In this document: positions 8,526 to 18,461 of the stretch, in pieces | How positions within the stretch are numbered: position 1 is the first letter of the stretch | Layout of the letters: each line of letters starts with the position of its first letter | From: Enterocytospora artemiae | Taxonomy: Eukaryota; Microsporidia | DNA length: 64,000 nt | Assembly (NCBI GenBank): GCA_038659295.1 | Contig: JASNGC010000003.1 | Span: 62,001-126,000 of the forward strand | Reading direction: 5' to 3' | Made by a program: the position numbers and the translations under genes | The notes under the pieces: model-generated | Databases searched by the model: none | What the model was told of the DNA's origin: nothing | Seen by the model: the letters and a program-made list of their open reading frames with translations, nothing else

Positions 8526-10013
8526 TTAAAAGAAAACGAATTCACTCCTTTTGACAAAGTCAAGGTCTACTTTGTGGCCTACCAAGTCCCTAATATTATT
8601 TATGCCATATTTAATCATTGTAGGTCTTTCCAAACTCAATCCCCACCCAAGTACTGTTAAATTGTCTGGATATCCCATAGGACCCAGTACTTCTGGTCTA
8701 AAAATTCCGGAATTTCCAATTTCAATCCATTTTTTAAGACCTGGATGAAACCCAAATACCTCCATTGATGGCTCTGTGTATGGATTAAACGCAGGCTTAA
8801 ATTTAATATCGTTGAGACCCAGCTTTGTGAAAAACTTCTTTAAAATCCCCATCAAATGACCAATTCCAAGATCAAATCCTACAATAAGGCCCTCTACTTG
8901 GTGAAACTCAGCCAAGTGAGTGGCATCAACAGTTTCATTTCTAAAAACCTTGTCTATATTGAATAGCTTAATTGGTTTAAATTCTGAGCATGCTAGGTTA
9001 TCCAAATCCTGGAAATTTGTACATTTGTCACCTTTATTAGTATATGATGAGGCCATAGCCTTTAAATACCTAGATGAAATAGCTGTATTATGTGTTCGCA
9101 GAATATTCTTCTTTGCCTCATCAATGCTCCATTTCGAGTTGTATCCAGTAGATCCCATTCCTCCTTTGGAATGTATACACTTTACTCTTTCTAAGTAATC
9201 CATATCAAAGTTGTTTGATGCTTCAGGTCTGGACAAAAAGAAGGTGTCATGTGCATCCCTAGAAGGATGATTCTGCGGCTGAAAAAGTGAATCAAAATTC
9301 CAGAAACTAGACTCTACATACTTATCTGTAGCCATTTCACTAAAACCCAACTCTAAGAAAATATGCTTGAATTCGTCCTTAATTTTCATCAGAGGATGCA
9401 GAGACCCTGAATTGGGATTATTGCCATATGAGTCAAAATTGTAAATCTTAAACTTCTGATCGACAAAATTATTGATCAGATCAACCGTTAGCTCCGCTTC
9501 AAGTCTCTCATGACTATCGAACTTATCTCCCCTTGTAATCACATAAAGATTTGTTTTACAATTTGTCACTAGATTTCTCTTCATAAGAATGTTGAAGGAT
9601 TTGTCCCCTACAATGTTGAAGTTCTTTAACTTTTTAAGCGTTTCAGCAACTTCATCTCTAGGCTCTGAAATATTTCTGAACACCCTGTCCCCTTCTTTCC
9701 TTATCCATTTGTTTTTGAATGCATGCTTCTGGCCAAGTTTATCTACCTCCGAATTAAGATCCTCCAAATTCAATCCATCTTCTGGTATTTTCCTAAATAA
9801 ATTAAATTCATAACTGCCATTCCTGACAATTTCTTCTCCTTCACTAGTTAGTTCCTGAGTAATTTGCTCTTTTATCTCAAAATCAACTTGACCCTTGCTT
9901 TTCAAAGCCATTAGCACACCATGTAGCTGCTTTTTAGGTATAGTTAGATCTGTTGATGAAATTGAATCCTTCTGTCTCAGTAAATTTATTACTTCCTCAG
10001 AATATTCGTACAT
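8526..10013 (-). CDS. FRS2: phenylalanyl-tRNA synthetase alpha subunit, cytosolic
   Basis: This 495-aa class II synthetase subunit shows motif 2 as KLFNIDKVFRNETVDATHL with EFHQVEGLIVG, and motif 3 as EVLGPMGYPDNLTVLGWGLS followed by LERPTMIKYGINNIRDLVGH. The N-terminal third holds the winged-helix tRNA-binding region of eukaryotic alpha subunits. The enzyme charges tRNA-Phe as an alpha2-beta2 tetramer; the beta subunit is not in this window. The length equals that of yeast Frs2 (503 aa). The ATG is preceded by TGGCCCTTAA, a CCC start motif. Confidence 0.96.
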   Translation of the reverse strand: MYEYSEEVINLLRQKDSISSTDLTIPKKQLHGVLMALKSKGQVDFEIKEQITQELTSEGEEIVRNGSYEFNLFRKIPEDGLNLEDLNSEVDKLGQKHAFKNKWIRKEGDRVFRNISEPRDEVAETLKKLKNFNIVGDKSFNILMKRNLVTNCKTNLYVITRGDKFDSHERLEAELTVDLINNFVDQKFKIYNFDSYGNNPNSGSLHPLMKIKDEFKHIFLELGFSEMATDKYVESSFWNFDSLFQPQNHPSRDAHDTFFLSRPEASNNFDMDYLERVKCIHSKGGMGSTGYNSKWSIDEAKKNILRTHNTAISSRYLKAMASSYTNKGDKCTNFQDLDNLACSEFKPIKLFNIDKVFRNETVDATHLAEFHQVEGLIVGFDLGIGHLMGILKKFFTKLGLNDIKFKPAFNPYTEPSMEVFGFHPGLKKWIEIGNSGIFRPEVLGPMGYPDNLTVLGWGLSLERPTMIKYGINNIRDLVGHKVDLDFVKRSEFVFF

Positions 10014-10289
10014 TTAAGGGCCAAAATTTTTAAAAATTATTAGCAGCCCACAAAATTAAAGTGTCTCTGGTCAAAAATACTGTTAGAACATAAGCCTAAG
10101 GTTAGTTTACTAATACCTTGTATTATCAAAATTTTGTTTTCTTAAAAATTGGAGTTTTCCTAACAGTATGAGAGTTTTGGGAAGACATCTTTTAAGCAAC
10201 ATGAGTCTGAGAGAATTGATTAGGTTGCAGATCATTTGCCTTTAATTGTTCGATTTGAATTTTAACAATTTTCTTATTATTTTCCCCTC

Positions 10290-11558
10290 ATGGGGAATAA
10301 CAATGGTAAACCAACAAATCTTTCTGATAGTACTACAATTAATTTGAAAAGAAGGAAGAGGGTGAAGGAATCGAAAAACAAAACCAATCTTCCCTTGATA
10401 ATGCCTACGTTAAAATGCCTACTACGACAGTTAAAGTTGCAGAAAATTAAGACTTTTATGTCACTGGAGGAGGATTTGTTGAATGTTATTGAGGTTAATC
10501 CACAGGAGAAAGATGCCAACAAGAATATGGTCAATGCCTTGCGTGGTAGCCCTCTTGCCGTCGGGACTTTAGAAGAATTTGTGGATGACAATCATGCGAT
10601 TGTGACATCACCGAATGGTTTTGAATATTATTCTTCAATTATGAGCTTTGTTGATAAAGATCTCCTAGAACCTGGATGTACAGTATTGCTTCACAATAAG
10701 AATCATACCGTAGTTGGTGTTTTGGAGGGTGAATCGGATCCATTGGTTTCGGTGATGAAACTAGAAAAAGCCCCGACAGAAACTTATGCAGATATTGGCG
10801 GACTAGAGAGTCAGATCCAAGAAATCAAAGAGAGTGTTGAACTACCCCTCACAAATCCTGAATTGTACTTAGAAATGGGAATAAAGCCTCCCAAAGGAGT
10901 AATTCTGTATGGACTGCCAGGAACAGGAAAAACACTGCTTGCTAAGGCAGTAGCTAACCAGACATCTGCTACATTTCTAAGAATTGTTGGATCAGAGTTG
11001 ATTCAGAAATATTTGGGAGATGGGCCCAAGTTAGTTAGAGAAATATTCAAAGTAGCAGATGCCCATGCACCTTCGATAGTGTTTATTGATGAAATCGATG
11101 CTATTGGTAGGAAGAGATATGATACAGACTCCAGTGGTTCTAAGGAGATTCAAAGGACAATGCTGGAGCTTTTGAACCAATTGGATGGGTTTGATACCAG
11201 GGATGATATCAAGGTGATTATGGCTACAAATAGAATTGAGTCCCTAGATCCCGCCCTCATTCGGCCTGGAAGAATTGACAGAAAGATAGAGTTTGGAATG
11301 CCCGATGCATCTACAAAGAGAAGCATATTTAAAATTCACACTTCAAAGATGATCCTGGATAGATCAGTAGATATTGAAGCATTGATTACATCTAAGGCGG
11401 ATCTAAATGGGTCAGACATTAAGGCAATTTGCACTGAAGCAGGGATGAGTGCATTGAGAGAAAGAAGAAAGTATGTGACCATGGAAGATTTCTCAAAAGC
11501 AAAAGACAAAATATTTTTCTCAAAGCAGACTAATATGCCAACCGGATTCTATTCATAA
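10290..11558 (+). CDS. RPT2: 26S proteasome regulatory ATPase RPT2 (PSMC1)
   Basis: The 422 residues match Rpt2 rather than other Rpt subunits: an MGNNNGK N-terminus suited to N-myristoylation, [36 protein letters not shown], and [20 protein letters not shown]. Walker A is at 208-215, Walker B IVFIDEID is at 263-270, and the arginine-finger region reads [12 protein letters not shown]. The C-terminus ends in Phe-Tyr-Ser, a HbYX-type motif for docking into the 20S alpha ring. Walker A reads GLPGTGKT, with Leu where the family has Pro. The subunit unfolds ubiquitinated substrates at the base of the 19S particle. TTTCCCCTC precedes the ATG. Confidence 0.97.
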   Translation: MGNNNGKPTNLSDSTTINLKRRKRVKESKNKTNLPLIMPTLKCLLRQLKLQKIKTFMSLEEDLLNVIEVNPQEKDANKNMVNALRGSPLAVGTLEEFVDDNHAIVTSPNGFEYYSSIMSFVDKDLLEPGCTVLLHNKNHTVVGVLEGESDPLVSVMKLEKAPTETYADIGGLESQIQEIKESVELPLTNPELYLEMGIKPPKGVILYGLPGTGKTLLAKAVANQTSATFLRIVGSELIQKYLGDGPKLVREIFKVADAHAPSIVFIDEIDAIGRKRYDTDSSGSKEIQRTMLELLNQLDGFDTRDDIKVIMATNRIESLDPALIRPGRIDRKIEFGMPDASTKRSIFKIHTSKMILDRSVDIEALITSKADLNGSDIKAICTEAGMSALRERRKYVTMEDFSKAKDKIFFSKQTNMPTGFYS

Positions 11559-11893
11559 AATAAAAAAATTCCTGGAAATAGTAAATTTATTCCTTAAATA
11601 TTTTTGCTGGGTTGAAACTTCACTTTTCCTATAAAGTTTCAAAGTTTGGTAAATATATGGCAATATTTATTCTGTCACATCATACATATAATATCAATTA
11701 GCATCATCCATAGGTACAATCCGTATCAAATTGTGATGCAGAGAACAGATTCATTAGCATTATATTGATTGAAAATAGAAGATGGGTAGATGCTCTGGAA
11801 GAGCTTACATTTCAATATAAACTCAAATTATTTCTGCCCCCTTGCAAAATGAGAGGACATACCATAATATGATATACCGTTGACGGTGCAAAA
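11559..11893. other. gene-free spacer, 335 bases
   Basis: Spacer between RPT2 and the tRNA-Val(UAC) gene. An AATAAA-like sequence just after the RPT2 stop could serve for polyadenylation. I see no coding frame or RNA gene. Confidence 0.6.
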
Positions 11894-11966
11894 TGCGTCT
11901 AACCAGGATCGAACTGGCGGCCTTTTGCGTGTAAAGCAAACGTGATAACCACTACACCATAGACAC
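11894..11966 (-). tRNA. tRNA-Val(UAC)
   Basis: On the minus strand the acceptor GTGTCTA pairs with TAGACGC. The A box reads TGGTGTAGTGG. The anticodon stem TTTGC/GCAAA closes the loop TTTACAC, giving anticodon TAC. The T arm has TTCGATC. The discriminator is A. There is no intron. Confidence 0.92.
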
Positions 11967-12359
11967 ATGCCCACTACATAACACACATGTTATATTGCAG
12001 CATGTGACTTTTCATTGCTCATTACAAAAAATAAAAATAATGGTGTATTTGTGTAAATAATAAGTTTGATAATATCAATGTTGCAGGCATACGTAAAAAC
12101 ATTCTGTTCATTATCCTTAATACTTTGATGATTTGTGAGTATGTTAATAGATATTTTGTATATTCATTAACTGATAGAGCACCTTTATACTTTTTTCACT
12201 AGAAATATTTTGTGAATTATCAAATGATACCTATAATAACAAACATTCATATCTTTAAGGGGAATATAACTTGCTATTTACTTTAAACAATATTTATTTT
12301 TCTCTTGTTTGTTGTTTTTCTGAAACACTTCTATAAATTTTCAATGTAATATTAGAGAA
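11967..12359. other. gene-free spacer with TATA-like element, 393 bases
   Basis: Very AT-rich spacer before the 1220-aa secreted protein. TATAAATTTT lies about 30 bases before that ATG. No CCC motif is present near the ATG and no RNA gene is visible. Confidence 0.55.
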
Positions 12360-15300
12360 ATGATTTTGTTCTTTCTGTTAATTTATTCGATTGATAAATC
12401 TGGTTTTATTCAGCTTACAAAAAAGAAACAGGGCGTGCTGTTAGAAAGGCCAAATAGAAGTGAATCCATTGATAGAAAGACAAAAGTAAATACATCAGAA
12501 AAGAGAGGATTATCCAGGATAGAAAATCAAATCAGCAGTAGTAATAATTTCTCTAAGAATAATTCATCAAATCTAGTTGAACCAAGTAATTCTGATAATA
12601 GCACAAAACAGAATAATCTATGCAACTTCGTTGCTCAGTATGAAACGAACAAAAATCTCGATGAAACTCAGAAACAAGCATACAACAAACTGTTAAATAC
12701 TCACTACAGACAAATACTTCTTTGCAAAAACAGCGTGACTCACCCAAAAGTTCAATTGATAAATAATTCATCAGACAACTATATAACAAGCATGAAAAAT
12801 ACTGCACCGGCAGAGATTCAGGAAGATTCTTCAAAAGTGGTTGTGGAACCAATTTCACACTTTCCTATCAAACCAGTCGATATAATGGAACCAAGAATTG
12901 AGAATAAGGTGGTTAATGTTCTCACATCATCCAATAAGACCGCCGACAACTGTACGGAAGGCTCCAGAAGCATGCCTCTTAAAGTTGATGTAAATAATCA
13001 TCAAGCTTCTTTTCAACCATATGTAAGAATAGTTCCAAATCAAATTATTACTCCTTTGGTTCAGACTATACCCGTATTAACAACCACAGTGTATCAAAAT
13101 ATTTTACAACCAACTTACATCAGAAAGGAACCAAAATTCGACTATAGTGATGAAACTATACACATTTGCAGTCATGAACATCCATATAATTGCCCGGAGC
13201 ATACAGCCAGCACAAAAAATGAAGGATTGAGTAATGAAGATATTTCAGAAATTAAGAAAGAAATTCTGAAATTAGTCCCGGAAGGTAATGGAAAACAAAC
13301 TCAAATGAGGAACAAGCAAAAAATCGTAATTGTGGATGATTTAAGGGACGATAAATGCGATGATAGTAATGACTCAGAAATTGATAAAGAGAAGGTAAGA
13401 ACTATCAAAACAATCACTCAACTAGAATCTACAAAAACTATTGTTCGAACAGTGTCAAAAAATGAAGAGACTGCTATTGGAAGTCCTAACCTGATTAATA
13501 ATCAGGGAATTATTAATACAAAACCAGGGCCACAGATTACCTATGGCTATTCTACTCCTCTATCTAGTTCCTTTTTACAGCAGCCAAGTATTAAAGTAAA
13601 GTTAATAGACAACCAGCCAAGAACCATAACAGTAACTATGAAGGAAACTCCTACAACCACAGTAGGTACCGAAACTTTCAATGAGATGCCAAGAACAGTT
13701 TCAATTATGCAGAATCATCAAATGGATATTCCAAGGAATTCAAATGAAAAAATGATTCTAAAGGAGCTAAAGAGACTACAAAAGGATTTGAAATGCAGTT
13801 CTAATGAGGGCTTAAATGAAATTAAAAAAATGTTGCTTGAAATATTAAGATGGAACCAGGTCAAGGGTGATGGACACAGAGAAACTTATTTAGAGGATGC
13901 TTCTGCAGTTGAAGAAAATGGCATAATGGAAGAGGAATATAAAATGGCCTTAGAAAAGGACAATCCGAACAACGATAAAGTGAAACCAGATAAAGCTAAA
14001 ACTAAATTGGCTACAGCTATTTCTATGGGTCAACCATTACCTAATTTAAATAGAACTAATATGTCCCTTGCACATTCCAAATCACTTAGAAAAGCTCGGG
14101 GCACCAGCAAAGGGCAAAGGCTTAATAAAACTAATCCAGCAGATGATCAAGAGTGTAGTCAATTGATTGATAAAGGCAGTAAAATAATGAACACCAGGCA
14201 GAGAAAACATATTTCCAAGGATGTTATAAAAGAAAACAAAGATAACATGAATGTTCCTAAAAATGATGTTTTGAGCAAAAAACAAGCTGGAAGTAATGTT
14301 AGTCCATTTAGAGAAATATTGGACGAAATAGCCAGCTATTCCAGAACAAAAGTAAATTTGTTGAATCAAAATAATTCTAATTTGTTGGGTCAGGATGGCC
14401 AGACGAATGGGAATGTATCAGCCAGTACCGCTGATAAGAAGATTCCTAATACCAGTACTGATACGAGTATCAATACAGATAATATTGAAAACAAATTCCT
14501 TATGGAATTGTTAAGATTCATTAATTCTGATAAACGAACGGAAGAAGATATTCTAAAAATACTCACATTTATCAGACTAATAAAAAACAGGAATAACAGT
14601 ATAACTGCTACAACAAACGAAAGATATAAAGATTATCAGTCTTCTGAGGCCTTGAAGTATGAGACTGTATCTCAAAACTTGAAAGACAAAGATATTACTT
14701 ATTTATCAATAAAGCATGAGCCTTATCATTCCATATCAAGTAATATTATATCGTCAAAAAATCCAGCGATATTAACAAAGACAGATATGTTGGACAATTT
14801 CCCATACATAACAACTATAGTAGTAGACTCTATTTCCTCCTCAACATTTCCTGCCGACAGTATTTCGACTTTTACAGTTAGAAATACAGTAACTGTTACC
14901 ACCACTATTACTCGAATGCCAGATGAAGAGATAGGTTCAAAGGGTAAAAATACAAAGACCATCAGTAAGGACATTACTACAACAAACCCATACACTTTAA
15001 ATATTCCTCCAAGACCCCACTCCATCCCTTCTGAAAAATCAGTCTTAGAGAAAATTAAATCACTTTTGGGAATTGAAGATACAAAAAAATACTCTGAAGA
15101 GGAAATAAAACAGCTGGAAGAAAATATAGAAATAAAGGATAGGGAAATAAGAAAACTAAAGGATATGGCAAAGAAAGATTTGGAAATGGCAGAAAAAAAA
15201 GAAATACAAAAAGAGAAAAATGTTGATATTTTGAAAGACAAATTTAAAAGCATGAGCGAGTCAGAGAACATTCATGAAGCTGCTGAATGCATCAATGTTG

Positions 15301-16022
15301 TTGTGAAGCCAAAAGAAGTAAAGATGAGGTCAAAAGTATCCAATAATGGAGAGAATCAATCAGCAGGTTGGGATAAAAAGGATTACAGATCGGACTCATA
15401 CGAAGAGAAATTTCAAAGATCTAATTTTGGAAAATTAGGGACACTGAAAGAAGAGCCAGAGAGTTCTTTGCAAAGCAAAATAAAAAATCAAATTTCTTTG
15501 GATAAAGATGACACAATTCACATCAACTCTGATTTTTCAAAGATTCCAGTGATTACAATCATTAAGACAATTTACTCAAAAGGAAATGCATCTGGTGTGG
15601 ATGATGAAAGTAGGAACACCAAAACATCAAATACTACCAATTCTGCTAGTCTACCCTCAACAATCCCAAGGCCCAAATCAGTCTTCTATGCCAAAAGCGA
15701 CGATAGAGTAGCAATTTTAAACGGGTCGGAGGCAACCAAAACCATTACAATAAAGCCCAATACAGTAATTAATTGCAAAAAAGATGAATTGGAAAATAGT
15801 ATTTCTAGTGCTTCATCAGATAATGGGGATATAAAAGATACTACGGATGTGGATTTTCCAAAGAAGCCAGAAAAAGCGATTAAGAAACCAACAAAGGAGA
15901 TTAAATCTGCTGAAATTAAACTATCTGATATTTCAGGAGATAAACCCAGAGATATAAAGATATCGATACCATTGGGGCAGTTAAAGGAAGTTATAGATGA
16001 AATAAAGGAAGGAGAGAAATAA
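12360..16022 (+). CDS. predicted secreted low-complexity protein, 1220 aa
   Basis: I do not recognise this protein. It starts MILFFLLIYSI, a short hydrophobic run fit for a signal peptide, and then becomes a long, hydrophilic, Asn/Ser/Thr/Lys-rich chain with no clear globular domain. Visible elements are a Cys/His patch (HICSHEHPYNCPEH, about residues 267-280), several Thr/Val strings such as VRNTVTVTTTITRM, and a charged coiled-coil segment (EEEIKQLEENIEIKDREI region, about 910-960). Similar Thr/Val strings occur in the 23305-26025 product. It has no transmembrane helix after the N-terminus. The start lacks a CCC motif but has a TATAAA-like element upstream. Size and composition would suit a spore structural protein, but nothing in the sequence proves this. 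Confidence 0.75.
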   Translation: MILFFLLIYSIDKSGFIQLTKKKQGVLLERPNRSESIDRKTKVNTSEKRGLSRIENQISSSNNFSKNNSSNLVEPSNSDNSTKQNNLCNFVAQYETNKNLDETQKQAYNKLLNTHYRQILLCKNSVTHPKVQLINNSSDNYITSMKNTAPAEIQEDSSKVVVEPISHFPIKPVDIMEPRIENKVVNVLTSSNKTADNCTEGSRSMPLKVDVNNHQASFQPYVRIVPNQIITPLVQTIPVLTTTVYQNILQPTYIRKEPKFDYSDETIHICSHEHPYNCPEHTASTKNEGLSNEDISEIKKEILKLVPEGNGKQTQMRNKQKIVIVDDLRDDKCDDSNDSEIDKEKVRTIKTITQLESTKTIVRTVSKNEETAIGSPNLINNQGIINTKPGPQITYGYSTPLSSSFLQQPSIKVKLIDNQPRTITVTMKETPTTTVGTETFNEMPRTVSIMQNHQMDIPRNSNEKMILKELKRLQKDLKCSSNEGLNEIKKMLLEILRWNQVKGDGHRETYLEDASAVEENGIMEEEYKMALEKDNPNNDKVKPDKAKTKLATAISMGQPLPNLNRTNMSLAHSKSLRKARGTSKGQRLNKTNPADDQECSQLIDKGSKIMNTRQRKHISKDVIKENKDNMNVPKNDVLSKKQAGSNVSPFREILDEIASYSRTKVNLLNQNNSNLLGQDGQTNGNVSASTADKKIPNTSTDTSINTDNIENKFLMELLRFINSDKRTEEDILKILTFIRLIKNRNNSITATTNERYKDYQSSEALKYETVSQNLKDKDITYLSIKHEPYHSISSNIISSKNPAILTKTDMLDNFPYITTIVVDSISSSTFPADSISTFTVRNTVTVTTTITRMPDEEIGSKGKNTKTISKDITTTNPYTLNIPPRPHSIPSEKSVLEKIKSLLGIEDTKKYSEEEIKQLEENIEIKDREIRKLKDMAKKDLEMAEKKEIQKEKNVDILKDKFKSMSESENIHEAAECINVVVKPKEVKMRSKVSNNGENQSAGWDKKDYRSDSYEEKFQRSNFGKLGTLKEEPESSLQSKIKNQISLDKDDTIHINSDFSKIPVITIIKTIYSKGNASGVDDESRNTKTSNTTNSASLPSTIPRPKSVFYAKSDDRVAILNGSEATKTITIKPNTVINCKKDELENSISSASSDNGDIKDTTDVDFPKKPEKAIKKPTKEIKSAEIKLSDISGDKPRDIKISIPLGQLKEVIDEIKEGEK

Positions 16023-16134
16023 AGATTTTTTGAGTGAATAAATACAATTGAAAACACACAGTTTCCTCAAATGCTATTTACTTGTTAAGTAACAATTACT
16101 TATATTTATTGTTTTTTAAAAAATTTGCCCTCGA

Positions 16135-18177
16135 ATGATGGCAATGAAGAGTGAGTCCATAAGAGTAGATTTATCTCTATTTGATGAAGCAACAAAAAAG
16201 TTTGAAAATTTCAACAATATCGAGATTAACAACGAAAAGGCCTCAACTACAATAAACGATTTGGCAAAGATATACTTTACCATCCACAACATTCTTGCTG
16301 CTAAGGTCGATGGACTATTGGTGGACTTGACCTATAAAATTCATCAGAGCTGCAAAATTCAACTTTTCAATTTTGACAATGATGAAGGCAAGAAGGTATT
16401 CTGGCATTCGTCTGCGCATATTCTGGGAAATGCGTTGGTCAATCTGTACAACTGTAAGCTGGTCAAGGGACCGGCTACCCAGGAAGGATTCTTTTACGAT
16501 ATTGATGTAGATAAGCCAATTACGGAAGCTATGTTTAAGGATATTGAAAAAGAAATGAACAGACTTGTGAGAAAGTCAACAAGATTTGTGAGGGAAATTA
16601 TGAGTAAGGAGGACTTGTTGAGCTATTATAAGGATAATGAATATAAGAAATATTTCATAGAGAAATCGGTTGAGGATGAGGCTACGGTGTACGTAAATAG
16701 ACGTGGTGATAAGATGAAGACTTCGTCAGTCGATGCAAGGATTAATGAAGATGTTGTGAATTCTGTTTCTAACATTTCTTTAGAGCCAGAGTTTCTGGAT
16801 CTATGTAGAGGCCCACACATTAACAATACTAGCATGGTAAAGGCCATTAAAATTGTAAAGTCGAGTAGCTGCTATTTCCTAGACGACTGTAAAAACAACA
16901 GTTTGCAGAGAATTTACGGCATTTCATTTCCATCAAAGGATAGACTAAAAGAATATAATGAGCGTATTATGAGAGCAAAGGAAATGGACCATAGAAAGAT
17001 AGGGAAGGAAATGGATATGTTCTTCTTCCATGAATACTCGCCAGGATCTTGTTTTTGGCTGCCAGCGGGTGCTCATGTTTATAACAAATTGATGGAATTT
17101 TTAAGAAGTGAATATCGAAAAAGAGGATTCCAAGAGGTTATTAGTCCCAATATGTATTCTATTGAGCTATGGAAAGAGTCTGGCCATTATGAAAATTATA
17201 AGGAAAATATTTATATGATTGAAAATGAGGAGTTTGGACTCAAACCAATGAATTGTCCTGGACATTGTGTAATGTTTAAAAACTCGGAACATTCTTTCAA
17301 GGAATTGCCCCTTAGGTTTGCTGATTTTGGAGTATTACATAGAAATGAATGCAGTGGATCGCTTACAGGATTGACCAGGGTTAGAAGATTTCAGCAGGAT
17401 GATGCCCATATATTTTGTATGAGGAATCAAATTGAGTCGGAAATCATCAATTGTCTGGATTTTTTGAATTCAGTGTATAAGCTGTTTGATTTTAAGTATG
17501 ACTTGCTTTTAAGCACTCGACCTGAAAAATTTATGGGGGCTATTGAAGAATGGGATCAGGCTGAAGAATCCTTAAAAAGAGCCATTGTTGATAGTGGTAA
17601 GGCATTTGTTCTGAATGAGGGCGATGGAGCGTTCTATGGTCCCAAAATAGACATTATATTGTATGATGCCCTAAATCGTAAGACCCAATGTGCTACTATC
17701 CAATTGGATTTCCAGCTCCCACAGAGATTCAACCTCAAATTTAAAGCAACAGATGGAACGTATCAGACGCCTGTGATGATTCATAGAGCTATTTGTGGAA
17801 GTATGGAACGTATGATTGCCATTATTGTCGAGAATTATGGTAAAAAGCTTCCATTTTGGTTGTCCCCACGTCAGATTGCTCTCGTATCTATTTATGCGGA
17901 GGACTATGCGGCAAATCTGAAACTAAGACTTTCTGAATTTGAGGTGAAGGTTTATGATGATAAGGGTGACACATTGAGTAAGAAGGTTAGGAAGGCAGAG
18001 GTTGATGGATATCGAATAATCTGTGTGCTTGGAAGAAAAGAGGCTGAAAATGAAGAGGTTAATGTTAGATTAAACTGTGGAGCTACTACTAGCTATAGGG
18101 TTGATGAGTTTGTCAGGATAGTGAGGGAACTTGCTGATAAGAAGATGGAGTTTGAAGAGATTAATGGCAATAAATAA
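16135..18177 (+). CDS. THS1: threonyl-tRNA synthetase, cytosolic
   Basis: This 680-aa class II synthetase begins with a TGS domain (about 10-75). The editing domain follows with HSSAHILGNAL and DLCRGPHI. The catalytic core shows motif 1 near ISPNMYSIELW, the zinc-site segment KPMNCPGHCVMF, motif 2 ADFGVLHRNECSGSLTGL then TRVRRFQQDDAHIFC, and motif 3 ICGSMERMIAIIVENY. The C-terminal anticodon-binding domain starts near PRQIALVSIYAEDY. The protein lacks the eukaryotic N-terminal extension. The first ATG follows TTGCCCTCGA, the CCC motif. A second and a third ATG lie one and three codons later, so the exact start could shift by up to three codons. Confidence 0.97.
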   Translation: MMAMKSESIRVDLSLFDEATKKFENFNNIEINNEKASTTINDLAKIYFTIHNILAAKVDGLLVDLTYKIHQSCKIQLFNFDNDEGKKVFWHSSAHILGNALVNLYNCKLVKGPATQEGFFYDIDVDKPITEAMFKDIEKEMNRLVRKSTRFVREIMSKEDLLSYYKDNEYKKYFIEKSVEDEATVYVNRRGDKMKTSSVDARINEDVVNSVSNISLEPEFLDLCRGPHINNTSMVKAIKIVKSSSCYFLDDCKNNSLQRIYGISFPSKDRLKEYNERIMRAKEMDHRKIGKEMDMFFFHEYSPGSCFWLPAGAHVYNKLMEFLRSEYRKRGFQEVISPNMYSIELWKESGHYENYKENIYMIENEEFGLKPMNCPGHCVMFKNSEHSFKELPLRFADFGVLHRNECSGSLTGLTRVRRFQQDDAHIFCMRNQIESEIINCLDFLNSVYKLFDFKYDLLLSTRPEKFMGAIEEWDQAEESLKRAIVDSGKAFVLNEGDGAFYGPKIDIILYDALNRKTQCATIQLDFQLPQRFNLKFKATDGTYQTPVMIHRAICGSMERMIAIIVENYGKKLPFWLSPRQIALVSIYAEDYAANLKLRLSEFEVKVYDDKGDTLSKKVRKAEVDGYRIICVLGRKEAENEEVNVRLNCGATTSYRVDEFVRIVRELADKKMEFEEINGNK

Positions 18178-18461
18178 TCCTATGTTGGTTCAATTGTATT
18201 TTTGTAAGCAGTATTGCGTTTTCTTAAACATAACAAAATGGGTTGTGCGATAATGTGATCAAAATACTTCTCTTTTTGGCAAGATATGTTATCCTTCAGT
18301 ATTGATGAATGTATAGAAATTTTTTGACAATCCAATGATGACTTATAGGCCAAAACCTCCTATTAAAAATCATAAAATAGGTATGATATCGAATGAAAGA
18401 TACATTTTGTTAGTGGTAAAACTAAATTAATAATTTATAAAGGTATTTTTAAACAAGCAAT

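Noticed and set aside
12360..16022. Polar tube protein 3 as the identity of the 1220-aa protein
   Set aside because: Only length and the presence of a signal peptide agree. I see no specific motif, so the name is not supported.
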